DNA of 64,000 bases from Sternotherus odoratus (Eukaryota > Chordata > Testudines > Kinosternidae), in NCBI GenBank assembly GCA_032164245.1, contig JAVMKO010000006.1:104859310-104923309 (forward strand), in the 5' to 3' direction. Position 1 is the first letter of the stretch, and every line of letters starts with the position of its first letter. A model generated the notes under the pieces. That model was not told where the DNA came from. It did not search any database and saw nothing but the letters and a program-made list of their open reading frames with translations. The position numbers and the translations under genes were made by a program. Positions 46,641-58,599 of this stretch are shown here, piece after piece.

Positions 46641-47640
46641 AGGTAACAAAATGAAGGTGTCATTGGCCTTTGCAAATCCAGAACTGATCTGTCCTCACAA
46701 TCGACGGTTCACATTCACCAGGGGATGAAGTGCGCCATCATGTGGCCATTTGATTCTGTAAAATTCCTGGCCTTGGTGGCCCATGGCCAGAGCAGGGTCT
46801 CCAGAGGCCTGAGAGGCCAAGGAGTTTGGTGCGTGGTGCCTTGGTGAAAGCGCAGAAGTCACATCAGTCAAGCGAAGTCTGAATTTCAGCCCACATCTGG
46901 CACCACCAAACGAAGCAGGCCCTGGTGGTCACAGTGGATGCGCCTCCTTCCAGGAGGAATGCTGAGCCTCCGAATAGGTGCAGTGGTGAAGGCAATTCTG
47001 AGCTGTTTGCAGGCTTGTTGGATCTTGGGCGACCAAATGAATGCGGCCGTTATGTGGAGGAGAGCTCTCCGGGCCCTGAGAACCCTGGGCCGAAGCAGCA
47101 GGGAAGCTGGGGAAGTCTAGGAAGCGCTGTCTTCTTGAGGACTTCAAACTTGGTCCCATCTAGGAATGGCCTCCACTTTATGTGGATCAATCGTCACATC
47201 TTCTGAGGAGAGGATGTACCCCCAATGCCCCGTGGAGAGTTGGCTGGAGGTACACTTTTCCAATTCTGCTGCCGAAACCTCTCCAGGTTGGGGTGTGGTG
47301 CTCCAAAAAGAGAAGTCTGTCACCTGAACAGATGACACGGTGTGGATTCCAAAGATCAGCAAATACATCACTGATGAAGTGTGGCAAGGGCAGGGGACCG
47401 CTAGTGAGCTCACATGCCATATCAGGCATTTAAAATGTCCATAGTGTGTTTTGAAATCTGTCTTCCATTTGTCCCCTGCCCAGATGAGTGTTAGACTGGA
47501 AATCCTCCCAGATGAAGTTTGAGGAACAACGTGGCAGATTTCCTGCGAGCCAACCATGGGGGGATTCACAGCAGGGGGTAATGGTTCCAAACAATCATTT
47601 TTTTCAGGAGCTGATTGTCTAACGAGAGTCCCACATTTCG
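46640..47640 (-). pseudogene. Ty3/gypsy retrotransposon pol (RT) remnant
   Basis: Minus-strand frames read GDKWKTDFKTHYGHFKCLIW (RT start), HFISDVFADLW, then LSTGHWGYILSSEDVTIDPH and KVEAIPRW (RT end). QQACKQLRIAFTTAPI (RNase H connection) follows. This order is diagnostic of chromovirus/sushi-like Ty3/gypsy pol. The YxDD catalytic segment is lost to frameshift. Confidence 0.82.
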
Positions 47641-47689
47641 TCTTCCCAAAAAGGGCCTGGGCACCTGTGGGAAACGTTTATTGGCTCGT

Positions 47690-48095
47690 AAACTCCTAGG
47701 TCCGGTTTTCAGGACTGTACGCAGGGACAGCCTTAATTCCACTTACGTGCGGAGCGCCTGCTTTCTTGCAAAAAGTTGCACCACCTAATGTCACCACCTA
47801 ATGTCACGTGCTGCATCTGATAACCACGGGCCCAGGGGTTGGAGCGCAGGTCGCAGCGAGGTGCAGGATTGGGCCCAGGCTAAACGTGGTGCCAATATCA
47901 AGGTCCAGGGTCAAAACTGAGGTCAGAGTCCATCGACAAAGCCAGAGCAGAACCAGAGCCAGAGTCTAAGTCCGGGCCAGAGGTCGTTACCGGGTAGTCA
48001 GAGACGAAAGATCTGCCAAGTCAATGTCCAAACAGGAGTCAAGATACAGGCCGAGGGTCAAAACCAGGTAGTCCAAGTCCATGTGGTTGGGGAGG
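47690..48095 (-). mobile_element. Probable gypsy LTR/leader sequence
   Basis: On the minus strand this reads like the low-complexity CTGACTCC/CTCTGGTTCTGCTCTGG text of vertebrate gypsy LTRs and lies just 5' of the pol remnant. An AATAAACGT signal falls near 47671-47679. Boundaries are not resolved. Confidence 0.4.
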
Positions 48096-48934
48096 ATCAG
48101 GAAGAGAAGGCGATGCGGGAGCAGGTCGGTGGAGGGTCTGGAGCAGGGCTACATAAGGCAAGGAGGATACGGAGGCCTCCTCAGGGGACTCCCGGCCTAG
48201 GAATAAAAGAAGGAGAGCAGGATGGCAAAGATGTCTCTGACCCTGGGGTCCAGGCCAAGGGGAGCTCCCACCCCGGCATTGTGCCAGGACCCCATCACCC
48301 TCCTGGTCCATTTCACACTCAGAGACCCCCTTGCCGGAGGGGAGAATAAAGGGCAGGAAGCGAAGGTGCCCCTGGGGGAAAGGGACTAGCCTGGGACCCA
48401 GTCCAGTTCCCAGATATCCCCCCGGGATTGTGTGCTCAGGATCACAGCCCTTCCTCTGTGTCTCAGACCCCACCTGCCAGATGGGGAGGATCCTTCCCTG
48501 CCCCAAGCTGCTAGGGGGGAGTATCATTCCTGGCTGGGAAGGGTTCAGATACCAGATGGGTGGCTTTGGCCCCAGGTGGGGGATGGTCAGACATTCACTG
48601 ACACGGGCCACGGGGAGGTCTGAGCTGTGATGACAGGGGAGGGGCTCCAAGTGGGGCCACCCCTCCCAGACTGCAGTGGCTATTGAAGATACCCCCTGGC
48701 TCTGCGGATTCATTTCCGGGCCAGCCCCACAGCCCTGACAGCCTGATGCTTCCGAAACTGGCCTCTGGGCACGGGGGCAGGGACCGTATGTGGCCTGGCC
48801 CCAGCTCCAGGGGTCGGGGTGGGGTAGGGTGGTGAGAGCGAGGAGCTCGGCCTGGGTTTCTCTCAGTGCTGTGGGGTTTATGTCCACCCCACCCCCAGCC
48901 CTTCTCCCCTAGGCCCAGTGAGAAAGAACAGTAC

Positions 48935-49077
48935 CTGTGTCTGTCCTGGGAAGTTGTTGGGAAGGGGAGTTGGTGGAGAGAGGTCACGTCCCACAGTCCC
49001 TGCAGCGCTTCAGGGACCCGGCGCAAGCACCAGAGGTAGAACAGGTGCGCCATGATCCTAGGTGTTATGTGCTCCTC
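48935..49077 (-). CDS. MROH-like exon 11, last one found
   Basis: 47 codons plus two bases (EEHITPRIMAHLFYLWCLRR). Acceptor CCCTTGCAG; donor ACACAG|GTACTG. An alternative donor at GGGAC|GTGACC would shorten it. Confidence 0.75.
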
Positions 49078-52000
49078 CTGCAAGGGAACAAGGATCAGTC
49101 AGAGACTCGGACACCCATGGCAACGAAGGGCATTAACGGCACCGGGAGCCAGCAAACTTTCCACCCCACCCCTCCTCACGTCTGAGGGACGGATTCCCCC
49201 ACCCAACTCCCGAAAAGAGATCTTGTCTCCTGTCTAGTGTCCTCCAGCCCCACTCCCACCATAGTGGAATGAACTCCTGCCCTCCTCCCCACCCTGTAAG
49301 AGCTGTTCTACCTCCCAACCAAGCTGAGGATTCAGCTCCGCTCCCCAGAATCCCCTCAGCTGCCTGTTCCCCCTCCAGCTGAGGGGCTGGGAGGCTTTGG
49401 GCAGTAGTGTCATGGGGGAGGGGGAGGAAGTGGACACCTTTCCCCAAGGGACCCCCATCGTCATGGTGACGCTGTGGACAGTAGCTCCGGGGAATGGGGC
49501 ACTGGAGCAGCCTCTGCTGACTGACTCCCCCCAGTTCTCCCGGAGCAGGGGGTGGCTGGGATAACAGGATACTAGGGCCCTAGGAACCGGCCTGAGGCCC
49601 GGAGGGGTATGAAAGGCTCACAGTGGTCGTTAGGGGAGTTGGCAGCCCCTAGCGTGAGCCATGGCGGCATGTCGTGTTGATGTGTTAGGAAATAGCCGTG
49701 CTGGGGAGCTGGGTCTGCTCTGCTCTGAGCTGCTCAGGGGACAAGCTGGTACCCACCAATGGCACCTGCCCAGGTTCATCCTCTCCTTGCTCCCAGGTCA
49801 CCTCATGGGGATGGGTTGGGAGTGACTGTGAATCGCCTGGAGGTGAAAGGCCCTGGGGGTCCCTCCCCAGTTGATCCTTATTTGGTTACCTCATTCCCTA
49901 TAAGCTGTCTGATTTCCCCTAGCATCGCATAGGTCAGGATCAGCCCAGCCTGGCTGACCCGGGTCCGGGGGTCATTTATGGCCAGGAGCGCTGCATGGAG
50001 GAAAGATCTTCTCTGGGCCTCTGAGAAGATCTGTCCAAAGACCTAAAAGAAACAGCACCAGAGCTCTTGGCAATTGCCCAGAACAAGGCTCCGTCTAGTA
50101 TCTCACAAGGTGGAGAAGAGTCCTGGGACAGCCAATGTTTGGGGTCCCAAGGCCCCTTCGGTTAAAGGCTGCAGGCCCTAAGGAATAGCTCTTTCTGGAG
50201 CAGGATTCACCGCAGGTGTCCTAACAGACTGGGAACGAGTCTGTGTGCTCTAGAACTGAAATTCACAAAGACAGCCAGGCCCCCTACTGCCACATATGCA
50301 TGCAACACACACAAGCTGCGGCCGTTAGCAGGGCTCCAGCCCAGGGTCCTTTGCCTCTGGCAGCCAAACACCGTCAGCTAGAAATAAGTAGCAGGCTCTT
50401 GCCCTGTATCATAGAATCTCAGTCAGGGTTGGAAGGGACCTCTGGAGGTTCTAGCCCAAGCCCCTGCTCAAAGCAGGACCAACCCCACCTAAATCATCCA
50501 ACAGAGTTTTCCCCCAGATGGTGCCCCCAAGGATTGAACTCTCAACCCTTGGCTTAGCAGGCCAACACCCCAATCACTGAGCCATCCCTCCCCCTCCATG
50601 ACACCCTCACTGCAGGGAGAGACAGCCTCACATATGAGCTGCTGCAGTGCACTGGCGGAGAGTCCTTACCTCCCCCACCCTGGCCATATCTCTGAGGGCC
50701 AGGTACTCGGTGTAATGGAGTCCATCCTGGCACCACAGCTCGCTCACCTCTTGGATTCCTGGGGGGAGAAAGACACACCGATTGGGGAGGTTTGGCCTCT
50801 GGTTTTGGTGCCTGTTCCCTTTGCTGAGTGAACACTGCCCGGGGTCCCCGTGGCACCCAATGGATCAGGCGGTTTAGAGATTTTCTCATTCTTCACAGTA
50901 ATCACGTGACCCTTCCGGTCATTGCGCTCTGGGAGTGGGCACCTGTTAATGGTGACGTCTAATAATGAGAACCCCCCACACCCACTGAAGTCAGGCTCTG
51001 GCCCCAGCTACCCAACTGGTGACATCCTACCTGTTTTGTTTCCATCCCCCTGTGGTCCCTGCCCTGCCCTTCTGATGGGCTCCTTCCCTCCATGTGTCTC
51101 AATAGCTCTGTTCCTGTCCTCTCAGCTGGTTGGGCTGATTTCCCTGGGCTGGGGGGACAGAGCTGGGCTCGGAGATAAAGCAGCCAATTTCCCTGGCATG
51201 TTCGTCCCCTTCCCCTCTCCCTGAATTATGGATATGAGTGCGAATCATCATCTAAGCTGGGGTCGGTCTCAGAGGAGTGGGCTTCTCATTGTAGGGTCCC
51301 ATTTCCCAGCACGTTGGGGGCCCAAAACAGGGGCCTTGTTTCCATTGGGGTCCCCTCTGCCCCGCTGCAGTTGGTCTAACAGGAGAGGCCGTAGTTCTAT
51401 TGGTGTCCCAGTGGCCAGCTGGAGCTAGACTCCGAGGGGCTCGCTTCTATGGGGTCCCATTGCCCATTGGGGTTTCTTACCACTCCTCTGCAGCAGGAGC
51501 CGCTGCAGCCAATATACCCCATTCCGGGCTTCCCGGCTGATGTTACACACTGGGTCTAAGATGTGAAGACTCAGCTGCAGCACGAAGCTGCCCGCCTTGG
51601 GGAAGTCGGAGGAGGTCTGGTGGGAGAAGGAGGAGAGGGGAATCCATCAGTATTCTGCCTTCAGCTCTCCAGGTCCCCTGGGCCAGCGCTCTGCTCCCAT
51701 CCATCTGTAGGAGGCGCTGGGGGAGAGGAACTAGAGCCTCTTTCTCTTTGCCCCCAAGGGAGTATGGAGCAATGGGACCAGGGCATGGGCCTTCTATGAG
51801 CAGTCGCTGCGAGGCTGCTCCAGAATAACAAGGGCCCCAACGCCAGGCACGACCCTGCCAGCCAGTGGCCTATGGAACGTGACAGTCCCTTACGGACCCG
51901 GGGGATCACTTAACCAGGGGATGGGAGCTTGACTCAAGCCCTGGCTCTGCAGGATGCTGGGGTCAGAGGTCACTTACATCGAATCCGGAGAGGGAGGTGG

Positions 52001-55000
52001 CGAATTGGAGCAGGGCGGCGCTGGTCCGTAGGGCTCTGGCTTTCTCCTGGGTGTTACTGGAGGAGAGCCAGAAATGGATGTGCTGCGGGAGAAGGAGGCA
52101 GGGGAGGGTCAGCGGGCAGGCGCACATGCTCTACAAACAAGCCTCCCCCCCTCCCCATGGGGCTGAGACCTTGTGTTCAGGGGGGGAGAGCTGACCCCTC
52201 ACGTGGGGGGTTCATGACACTGCCCACGTCTTGCTGGGCACAAGCTGTGATTATCTCTCCAGCCTGGGACAAAGATCGGCCTGGGGTCTATTTGCTCTGA
52301 ACCCCTGATCCATGAACAGCACCTGAGGATCAAGACACATGCCCCGGACCCCCAGGCCCCAGCTGCAGAGGCCTTGGCAGGATGGATGGAGCGGCCCTGC
52401 GGACAATCCCTCTGGGAACTGCAGTGTCCCAAGGACAGAAGAGCTGATTCCCTGAACCTCCTCCTGGATCTCAGGGTCTCCCTAGAAACGAGCCAGTGAC
52501 TTTTCTCAGAGGCCCAGGTCCTGAATCTCTCAGGGGATTCAGTCTCTCAGCCCCCAGCCAGGCCTGGTGCTCGCTGTTAGCGCTTAATTGAGCCATGCAG
52601 TGCTCTGGTGACAGTCCCAGCTCCTTCCCGCTGCTCCGCTGCCCCCCACGAGGCGGAAGGGCTCCCACATTGCACTGACAGCTCTAGGGAAGTGCGTCCG
52701 GCTGAGTCCAGGCTGGGAGGACACACTGGAAACATGGTTCTTCCCGTCTCTCCTTTGCAGCCCTCCCACGGGCTTCAGGGGAAATTCACCGCAGACCCTC
52801 CCGTTCTGCTCACCTCCAACAGGTGCTGCAGCCTGTCTGTGGTGGGGGTCTCCGTGAGTAAGCCGCCGAGCATGGAGTCCAGGCTCTCTAGACAGGTGTT
52901 ATTCAGAGCCTGCAAGAAGAGGGAGCACCTGTCAGTCATGGGGCTACACCAGTCCGGGGGGTTCTCTGTGGAGCCCTGGCCACACCCAAAAGGCACATCC
53001 TGGCCCCTGCCATTCACATCACTCCAGGGACACTTAGCAAGAGTTCATGGCCGGATGCCTGCTGGCTTTTCAATCCCCGCCCTTCGCAGTTCTCTGCCCC
53101 GGGCCTGGTACCCAGCCGAGTATGGACCAGCCAAACTGCAGTGGGTGGGAGGTAGGATCCCTGGGAGAGTCCAGGCAGCACAGCAGAGAATGGGGAGAGG
53201 AGGGAAGCCACAGAGGGGCACCGCAATCCCCTCTAGAGGGAAGCCCCCCTTCCCTCCCCCCCGCCTGTTTGTCCTGAGCCTGTTCCCAGCTCGGCTTACC
53301 CCTCCCCTGTTCTCAGCCGCTCCATCAAACTGAGGGAGCAGGGACCAGAGTTCCTGCTCCTGGGACAGAGAAGTGGGATCGTGACCTACCTGGGAGTGGG
53401 TGGTGCCCTGGCCGTTCTCCATGCTGTTCACGAAGTGGAGAACAGCCCGCAGGAGCCGTGACTCCACCTTCGGGGCAAGCGGCGGCTGCAGTTTGCTGGC
53501 GGGAGAGAGGAGCCCGTGTTACACTTGGGGCACTTCCATGGACATGACCCTCCCCCCTCCCCCGCGGTGATCCCATCCCTACAGCCACTGTAACGGGACT
53601 GGAGTGAAACCACCCCCCAGCCAGGGAAGAGGGGATGTTCCCGCCTCCTCTCCTGGGAGATGTGAACTGGGGGTAACTGAGGCAGGGGAGAATCTGGGAG
53701 TCCCAGGATCTGGGCCCAATCAGCACCAGGGTTAGGGCAGCTGGACGGGAGGGTCCTGGTACCTGAGGCTGCAAACTGCGTCCATGGAGTCTGACAGGAT
53801 GGTGGTCAGCTGAGCCTCCACGGGCAGGTTTTCAATCAGCTCCTGAGAGGCCCCAAGGAGACAAAACCGCGTGTGAGACTCAGGCCCCGCAGACCCACAG
53901 GCGCTTCCCAGGGAGGAGGCCAAAGTGCTCCGCAGAAACAGACAGTGTCACCCCAAACCTCCAACCAGCTGGGCCCTCCCATTCCTCCCACCCATCAAAC
54001 TTCCTCCTTCCTTCCCCCTCCCCCACCCAATTCCTCCCTCCCCCACCCAATTCCTCCCTCCCCCACCCAATTCCTCCCTCCCCTCAGACTGAGCTGCCCC
54101 TCCGGCCTTACAGTTCCCCCCCTGCCAGACTCTGATCGGTGTCATAATTCCCCCCCCCCCCCCGGAACCCCTGTCCTCTGCTTCCCCCTCTAGCCCCACT
54201 AACTCTTCCGCCCATGTCTGGCTCCCTCGCCCCGGGGGCCCGGCCTGGGGCCCCACTCACCGCAATGCTCTCCACGAGGGCTTCTTTGGAGAAGAGCGGC
54301 TCCAAAGTGTCCCACCCCTGCCGCTGTACCACGATGCACAGATTCGGGACAGCGTGGAGGAAGCGGAGCTGTTGAGCCCTGTCGTCCACCCACTAAGAGT
54401 GGGGTGGGGGGAGAGAGAGAGACGGTCAGGTAGGGACCTCCCCACCCCACCCCCACCAGCTCTAGGGCTCAGGACCCCCAAGGGGTGGGACAGGGAAAGT
54501 GTCGCCCTGCACACACTGGGTTTGTAACTGGGACTGAGTCTGTGGGGAGCAGACACCTTGGCCTGCGTGAGACAAACGCCCCCACTTTGGGGTGCCGGGG
54601 AACAGGGGAGAAGTGCCCCCCATTGGAGGTGATGGATTCTCTGGGACAAGACCCCCCAGTGGGGGTGGGGATGGAACAAGGGACAGGACAGACTCGGGGG
54701 CAGCGCAGCTGAGGGATTTCTGGACCTCATCTCTGCCCTGAAGGTGCTCCTCTATGACGCTGATGATGTCTGCATCAGGGAACTCGTCCTCCTCCTCCTC
54801 CTCCAGCTGGGCCCTGGGGGGCTCTGCACCAGGGGGAGAAGGGGAAAGGATAGTCCCTGCTGCTGCTGCAGGGATGCAGTCGAGAGAGAAGGCTCCATGT
54901 TCCCCCCTCCTCTGCAAGGAGCCCCATGGCAGAGAGGGCCCCACCCTGCCCCTCCCAGAAACGCCCTCAGCCCCGTCAGCCTCAGGGCCCCGTGGCTGTC

Positions 55001-55663
55001 ACCCCCCCCCCCCCATCATCAGGGGAGGCCGGAGCTCCTCCGTCTCCGCAGGGCGTGGCTGTGTCACTCCCATTGGTGTCAGTTGGGCTCCCGTGGCTCA
55101 GTCCTGGGACCTTGGTGAGCCAATGGGCACAGGGTGTTACTAGTCCCCCACCGCCCCCATCCTCCCACCTGTCCCCTGGGTCCTCCCTCACCTGCAAAGA
55201 GGGACCCTTCCGCCTCAGGGCTCTCAGGCCCCATGGAGGCCCCTAGGAAGTGGGCGGAGCTGCTGGTCCCAGGGCCAGAGTCGGCCAGCTCCTGCTCTGG
55301 GGCAGCCCGGGGCTCCGCAGTGGCGGGGATGGTGGAGGGCCCCTGCTCAGCCCCGGGGCGCGGCTCCTGGCTCCGCTGATTCCTGTGAAGGAAGCCGCAG
55401 AGCCGCCCTGCCCGGCTCCCGCTCTCTCCTGGGCCTCTCCTCCACAGCAGGACCCTAGGCCACCTCCGTGTGGGCCCAGAAGGTGCCTCAGGGTCTGCCA
55501 CGGGAGCCTTGCTCCTCCTCCAGAAGGTCAGGGAGCTGCTCTTCTTCCCCTCCACGGAGACAGAGGGGCCGCTCTCCTCCTGGGGAAGCCGGCCGCTGCT
55601 CTCCACTGGCTCCGGAGCCACCTTCCCAGACTTCTTCCTCAGCAACCGTCTCAGACGCTCCAT
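48935..55663 (-). CDS. Maestro HEAT-like repeat (MROH) family gene, 11 coding exons found
   Basis: Eleven exons join in phase: 55192-55664 (ATG at 55661-55663), 54726-54823, 54261-54392, 53763-53842, 53390-53495, 52814-52909, 51978-52082, 51481-51616, 50670-50758, 49890-50042, 48935-49077. They give about 537 residues. The N-terminus is basic and disordered (RLRRLLRKKSGK); an acidic DADIISVIEEHLQGRDE block follows, then WVDDRAQQLRFLHAVPNLC and a series of amphipathic HEAT-like helices, ending in NDPRTRVSQAGLILTYAM and HITPRIMAHLFYLWCLRRV. Sequence and exon pattern resemble MROH proteins, multicopy in reptiles and birds, whose role is poorly known. All splice sites are GT-AG. The final exon ends in phase 2 with a donor, so the protein should continue, but no further exon was found before the gypsy remnant. 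Confidence 0.82.
49890..50042 (-). CDS. MROH-like exon 10
   Basis: 51 codons (VFGQIFSEAQRRSFLHAALL, then AINDPRTRVSQAG). Acceptor TTTCTTTTAG; donor GAG|GTAACC. Confidence 0.85.
50405..50600 (-). mobile_element. CR1-like 3' fragment within an MROH intron
   Basis: Starts ATCATAGAATCTCAGTCAGG then GTTGGAAGGGACCTCTGGAG and CCCCTGCTCAAAGCAGGACC, the standard opening of CR1-derived text in reptiles and birds. It ends in GGATTGAACTCTCAACCCTT ... GAGCCATCCCTCCCC. Confidence 0.8.
50670..50758 (-). CDS. MROH-like exon 9
   Basis: Two bases complete Gly, then 29 codons (IQEVSELWCQDGLHYTEYLA). Donor GAG|GTAAGG. Confidence 0.84.
51481..51616 (-). CDS. MROH-like exon 8
   Basis: 45 codons plus one base (SFVLQLSLHILDPVCNISRE, NGVYWLQRLLLQRS). 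Donor TG|GTAAGA. Confidence 0.84.
51978..52082 (-). CDS. MROH-like exon 7
   Basis: 35 codons (HIHFWLSSSNTQEKARALRT, SAALLQFATSLSGFD). Donor GAT|GTAAGT. Confidence 0.84.
52814..52909 (-). CDS. MROH-like exon 6
   Basis: 32 codons (ALNNTCLESLDSMLGGLLTE). Acceptor CTTCTTGCAG; donor GAG|GTGAGC. Confidence 0.83.
53390..53495 (-). CDS. MROH-like exon 5
   Basis: One base completes Ser, then 35 codons (KLQPPLAPKVESRLLRAVLH, FVNSMENGQ). Donor CCCAG|GTAGGT. Confidence 0.82.
53763..53842 (-). CDS. MROH-like exon 4
   Basis: Encodes ELIENLPVEAQLTTILSDSM then DAVCSL; ends in phase 2 at AG|GTACCAGG. Confidence 0.82.
54261..54392 (-). CDS. MROH-like exon 3
   Basis: 44 codons exactly, from WVDDRAQQLRFLHAV to EALVESIA; donor GCG|GTGAGT. 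The WVDD-FLHA motif is the clearest family signature. Confidence 0.85.
54726..54823 (-). CDS. MROH-like exon 2
   Basis: Acceptor CTGGTGCAG|AG; the incoming G completes a Glu codon. Acidic run LEEEEEDEFPDADIISVIEE. The donor GATGAG|GTCCAG is weak but gives phase 0, as the next exon needs. Confidence 0.75.
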
Positions 55664-55664
55664 C
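55192..55664 (-). CDS. MROH-like exon 1 (coding)
   Basis: Acceptor CAGTTTCAG then GATGG; ATG at 55661-55663; donor TTTGCAG|GTGAGG. Encodes a basic, Ser/Pro/Arg-rich tail of 157 residues plus one base (phase 1). Confidence 0.8.
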
Positions 55665-56226
55665 CTGAAACTGAGTGGGGAGCAGCCATGGGTCTGGGTT
55701 CAAGGCAGCCTCATCAATGTGCCTCTTCCTCAGTCCCCCTCCCCTCTGCTGAGGCAATGGCTCCTCACCGCACACCCCACCCAGGGCAGGGGGGCTGCCG
55801 TCGACACACACTGGCAGCAGCTCACAGCACAGGCTGCTCCCAACGTTCCCCCTCCCCCCTGGGGCCCTGTGATACCGGGAGAGTCTCGTCCTTCCAGAGC
55901 CGTGGGGCTCTCTGATGGACAAGCAGCTCCCTCCACCCCAGTGGGCCCCGCTCCCTCCCCGGCCAGAGAAAGAGCAGAACCCAGATGTCACAAGGGGCCG
56001 GTCCTGGGCGGGAGGAGTCGCTCTCAGTCCCCCTGATTGTGGTTGTGGGTGTTCAGCACCTGGCCGGTTCTGCCCTCCCCAAAGACTCTCACCGTGGGGA
56101 ACGATCTCCGACAAGGGAAGGGCTGGGAGCCCCATTGCTGGGCCGTTTCCCACCTCCCCGGGGATGGCTCTGGAGATCTCCACTCCCTCGCTCTAGATGG
56201 GGAAGCGCTGAGGGGTGGATACTCAC

Positions 56227-56290
56227 CGATGCTGAGTCCCTCCTCCTCGATCTCCAGCACCCGGGTGGAATGTAAGTCAAAAGTGGAAGC
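56227..56290 (-). promoter_or_regulatory. Probable 5' non-coding exon of the MROH gene
   Basis: On the minus strand, sequence ending CTCAGCATCG is followed by GTGAGTATCC, a strong donor, about 560 bp upstream of the coding exon. No TATA box was seen. The upstream edge is unknown and abuts the minisatellite. Confidence 0.45.
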
Positions 56291-56334
56291 CGGGAGATGA
56301 AAAATGGCTGTGAAAACAAGACGATGTTTTCGCC

Positions 56335-57625
56335 CCGCCAAAACAACACCCCCCACCGCCCAGGTGGGCCGCCCCACCGAAACAACACTCCCCCACCCCG
56401 GGTGGGCTGCCCGCCGAAACAACACCCCCCCACCCCAGGTGGGACGCCCCACTGAAACACCCCCCTTCCCTGGTTGGGCAATCCCAACGACACAACTACA
56501 ACCCAGCCCCCGGGTGGGCCGCCCCACTGAAACAACATCCCCCGCCGGGTGGGCCGCCCCACCGAAACAACACCCCCCTCCCGGGTGGGCCGCCCCACCG
56601 AAACAACACCCCTCCACCCCGGGTAGGATGCCTGCCAAAACAACACCCCTCCTCCTGGGTGGGCCGCCCCACCGAAACAACACCCCTCCACCCCGGGTAG
56701 GATGCCTGCCAAAACAACACCCCCCGTCGGGTGGGCCGCCCCGCCAAAACAACACCCCCCTCCCGGGTGGGCCGCCCCACCAAAACAACACCCCCCCACC
56801 CCGGGTGGGCCGCCCCACCGAAACAACACCCCAGGTGGGCTGCCCGCCGAAACAACACCCCCCCACCCCAGGTGGGCTGCCCGCCGAAACAACACCCCTC
56901 CAACCCGGGTGGGATGCCCACCGAAACAACATCCCCCCACCCCGGGTGGGCTGCCCGCCGAAACAACACCCCCCCCCACCCCGGGTGGGCCACCCCACCG
57001 AAACAACACCCCCCCCACCTCGGGTGGGCCACCCCACCGAAACAACACCCCCCCCCACCCCGGGTGGGCCACCCCACCGAAACAACACCCCCCCCACCCC
57101 GGGTGGGCCACCCCACCGAAACAACACCCCCCCCACCCCGGGTGGGCTGCCCGCCGAAACAACACCCCCCCCACCCCGGGTGGGCTGCCCGCCGAAACAA
57201 CACCCCCCCACCCCAGGTGGGCTGCCCGCCGAAACAACACCCCTCCAACCCGGGTGGGATGCCCACCGAAACAACACCCCCCCACCCCGGGTGGGCTGCC
57301 CGCCGAAACAACACCCCGGGTGGGCCACCCCACCGAAACAACACCCCCCCACCCCAGGTGGGCTGCCCGCCGAAACAACACCCCTCCAACCCGGGTGGGC
57401 TGCCCGCCGAAACAACACCCCTCCAACCCGGGTGGGATGCCCACCGAAACAACACCCCCCCCACCCCGGGTGGGCCGCCCCACTGAAACACCCCCCTTCC
57501 CTGGTTGGGCAATCCCGCCGACACAACTACAACCCAGCCCCCGGGTGGGCCGCCCCACTGAAACAACACCCCCGCCCGGGTGGGCCACCCTGCCGAAACA
57601 AACCCTCCCCCAGGGTAGGCCGCCC
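56335..57625. repeat. About 40-bp minisatellite, roughly 30 copies
   Basis: Tandem units of CCCACCCCGGGTGGGC, then CGCCCCACC or TGCCCGCC, then GAAACAACACCCCCC. Two main unit types alternate and higher-order blocks recur. For example, the atypical CTTCCCTGGTTGGGCAATCC segment occurs at both ends (56466 and 57496). All six frames stay open for hundreds of codons; none is a gene. Confidence 0.97.
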
Positions 57626-57639
57626 CAATCTCTTGGAGT

Positions 57640-58310
57640 AAAACTAGGTGTGAGGGGATGGATCTGCTGGTTCATAAGTTTAGAAACACGTGGAGACCCG
57701 AACGAATCATTTCACTTCACTAACCACACAGCAAATTTCCTTGGTTTAACGAATCAGCTAGTTTTCAAGGCAAAACATGTTGACACAACTTTGTTTCTTA
57801 TGCTTCTCTTTCTAGCTCTAGCATGACTTTGGTGTGCGACCAAAGAGAGGTCACTTCTTTTCTCTCCCTCTGTATCATGGGGATGGGGACAATTCTCTAA
57901 GTCCCAGCAGGAGAGAGAGTTGAGCACAGCAGGCATGTTAGAGCCCTGGTGCTCTAGAGGAGAATGTGAGTGTTGTTTGGGGCAAGAATCCCGACGGCTT
58001 TGCTCCTTGTCCCCCATCCAAAGCCAATAACACATCTCTGTGTTTGCAGTCATGAGTTAGACATTCTCAGCACCTCTCTGTCTCCCGCAGCCTATGGGGG
58101 TTCCTTGGATAATGGAGGCTTGGTTGCTAAGATGACAGGGACGTTTTTACTGGCTTCCTGGGTGTTCCTAGCCAATGAGGGTCTCAGTCTGGCCTCATAG
58201 GCCCACACCCCCAGACACTAAAGATCAGGGTGGGGATTAATTTCATTCCAGATGTTTTGTATTTGTATTTTTGAGTTATTTTCCTAATGAAAGATTGATT
58301 CTCATGAAAT
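57640..58310. other. Intergenic sequence, nothing recognised
   Basis: No motif-bearing frames and no element ends. Confidence 0.4.
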
Positions 58311-58314
58311 TCTC

Positions 58315-58595
58315 AGTGCTGGAAGATGCCAGAACAAGGAGCAATGGCCTTAAGTTGCCGTGTGGAGGCTTTGACTGGATATTAGGAAACATTATTTCCC
58401 TAGGAGGGCGGTGAAGAACTGGAATTGGTTCCCGAGGGAGGTGGAGGAATGTCCATCCTCATAAGTTTGTAATGCTAAGCTTGCTAAAGCCCTAGCTGGG
58501 ATGATTTAGTTTGGGGTTGGTCTTGATTTAAGCAAGGGGGTGGACTAGATGATCTCCTGAGCTCTGTTCCAGACCCATCTTCTATGATTCTATGA
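58315..58595 (+). mobile_element. CR1 LINE 3' end
   Basis: Plus-strand CR1 tail: ACTGGATATTAGGAAACATT, AGGTGGAGGAATGTCCATCC, TTAAGCAAGGGGGTGGACTA and GATGATCTCCTGAGCTC, ending CTATGATTCTATGAA, the typical CR1 3' octamer repeat. Confidence 0.9.
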
Positions 58596-58599
58596 ACAG

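Noticed and set aside
48039..48887. A 282-codon proline-rich minus-strand frame just after the last MROH exon
   Set aside because: It has no HEAT-like helices, is not in phase with the exon 11 donor, and has the composition of GC-rich intron sequence.
56024..57826. Six overlapping frames of 250-528 codons on both strands
   Set aside because: All are translations of the ~40-bp minisatellite in different frames, with no domain, splice or start context.
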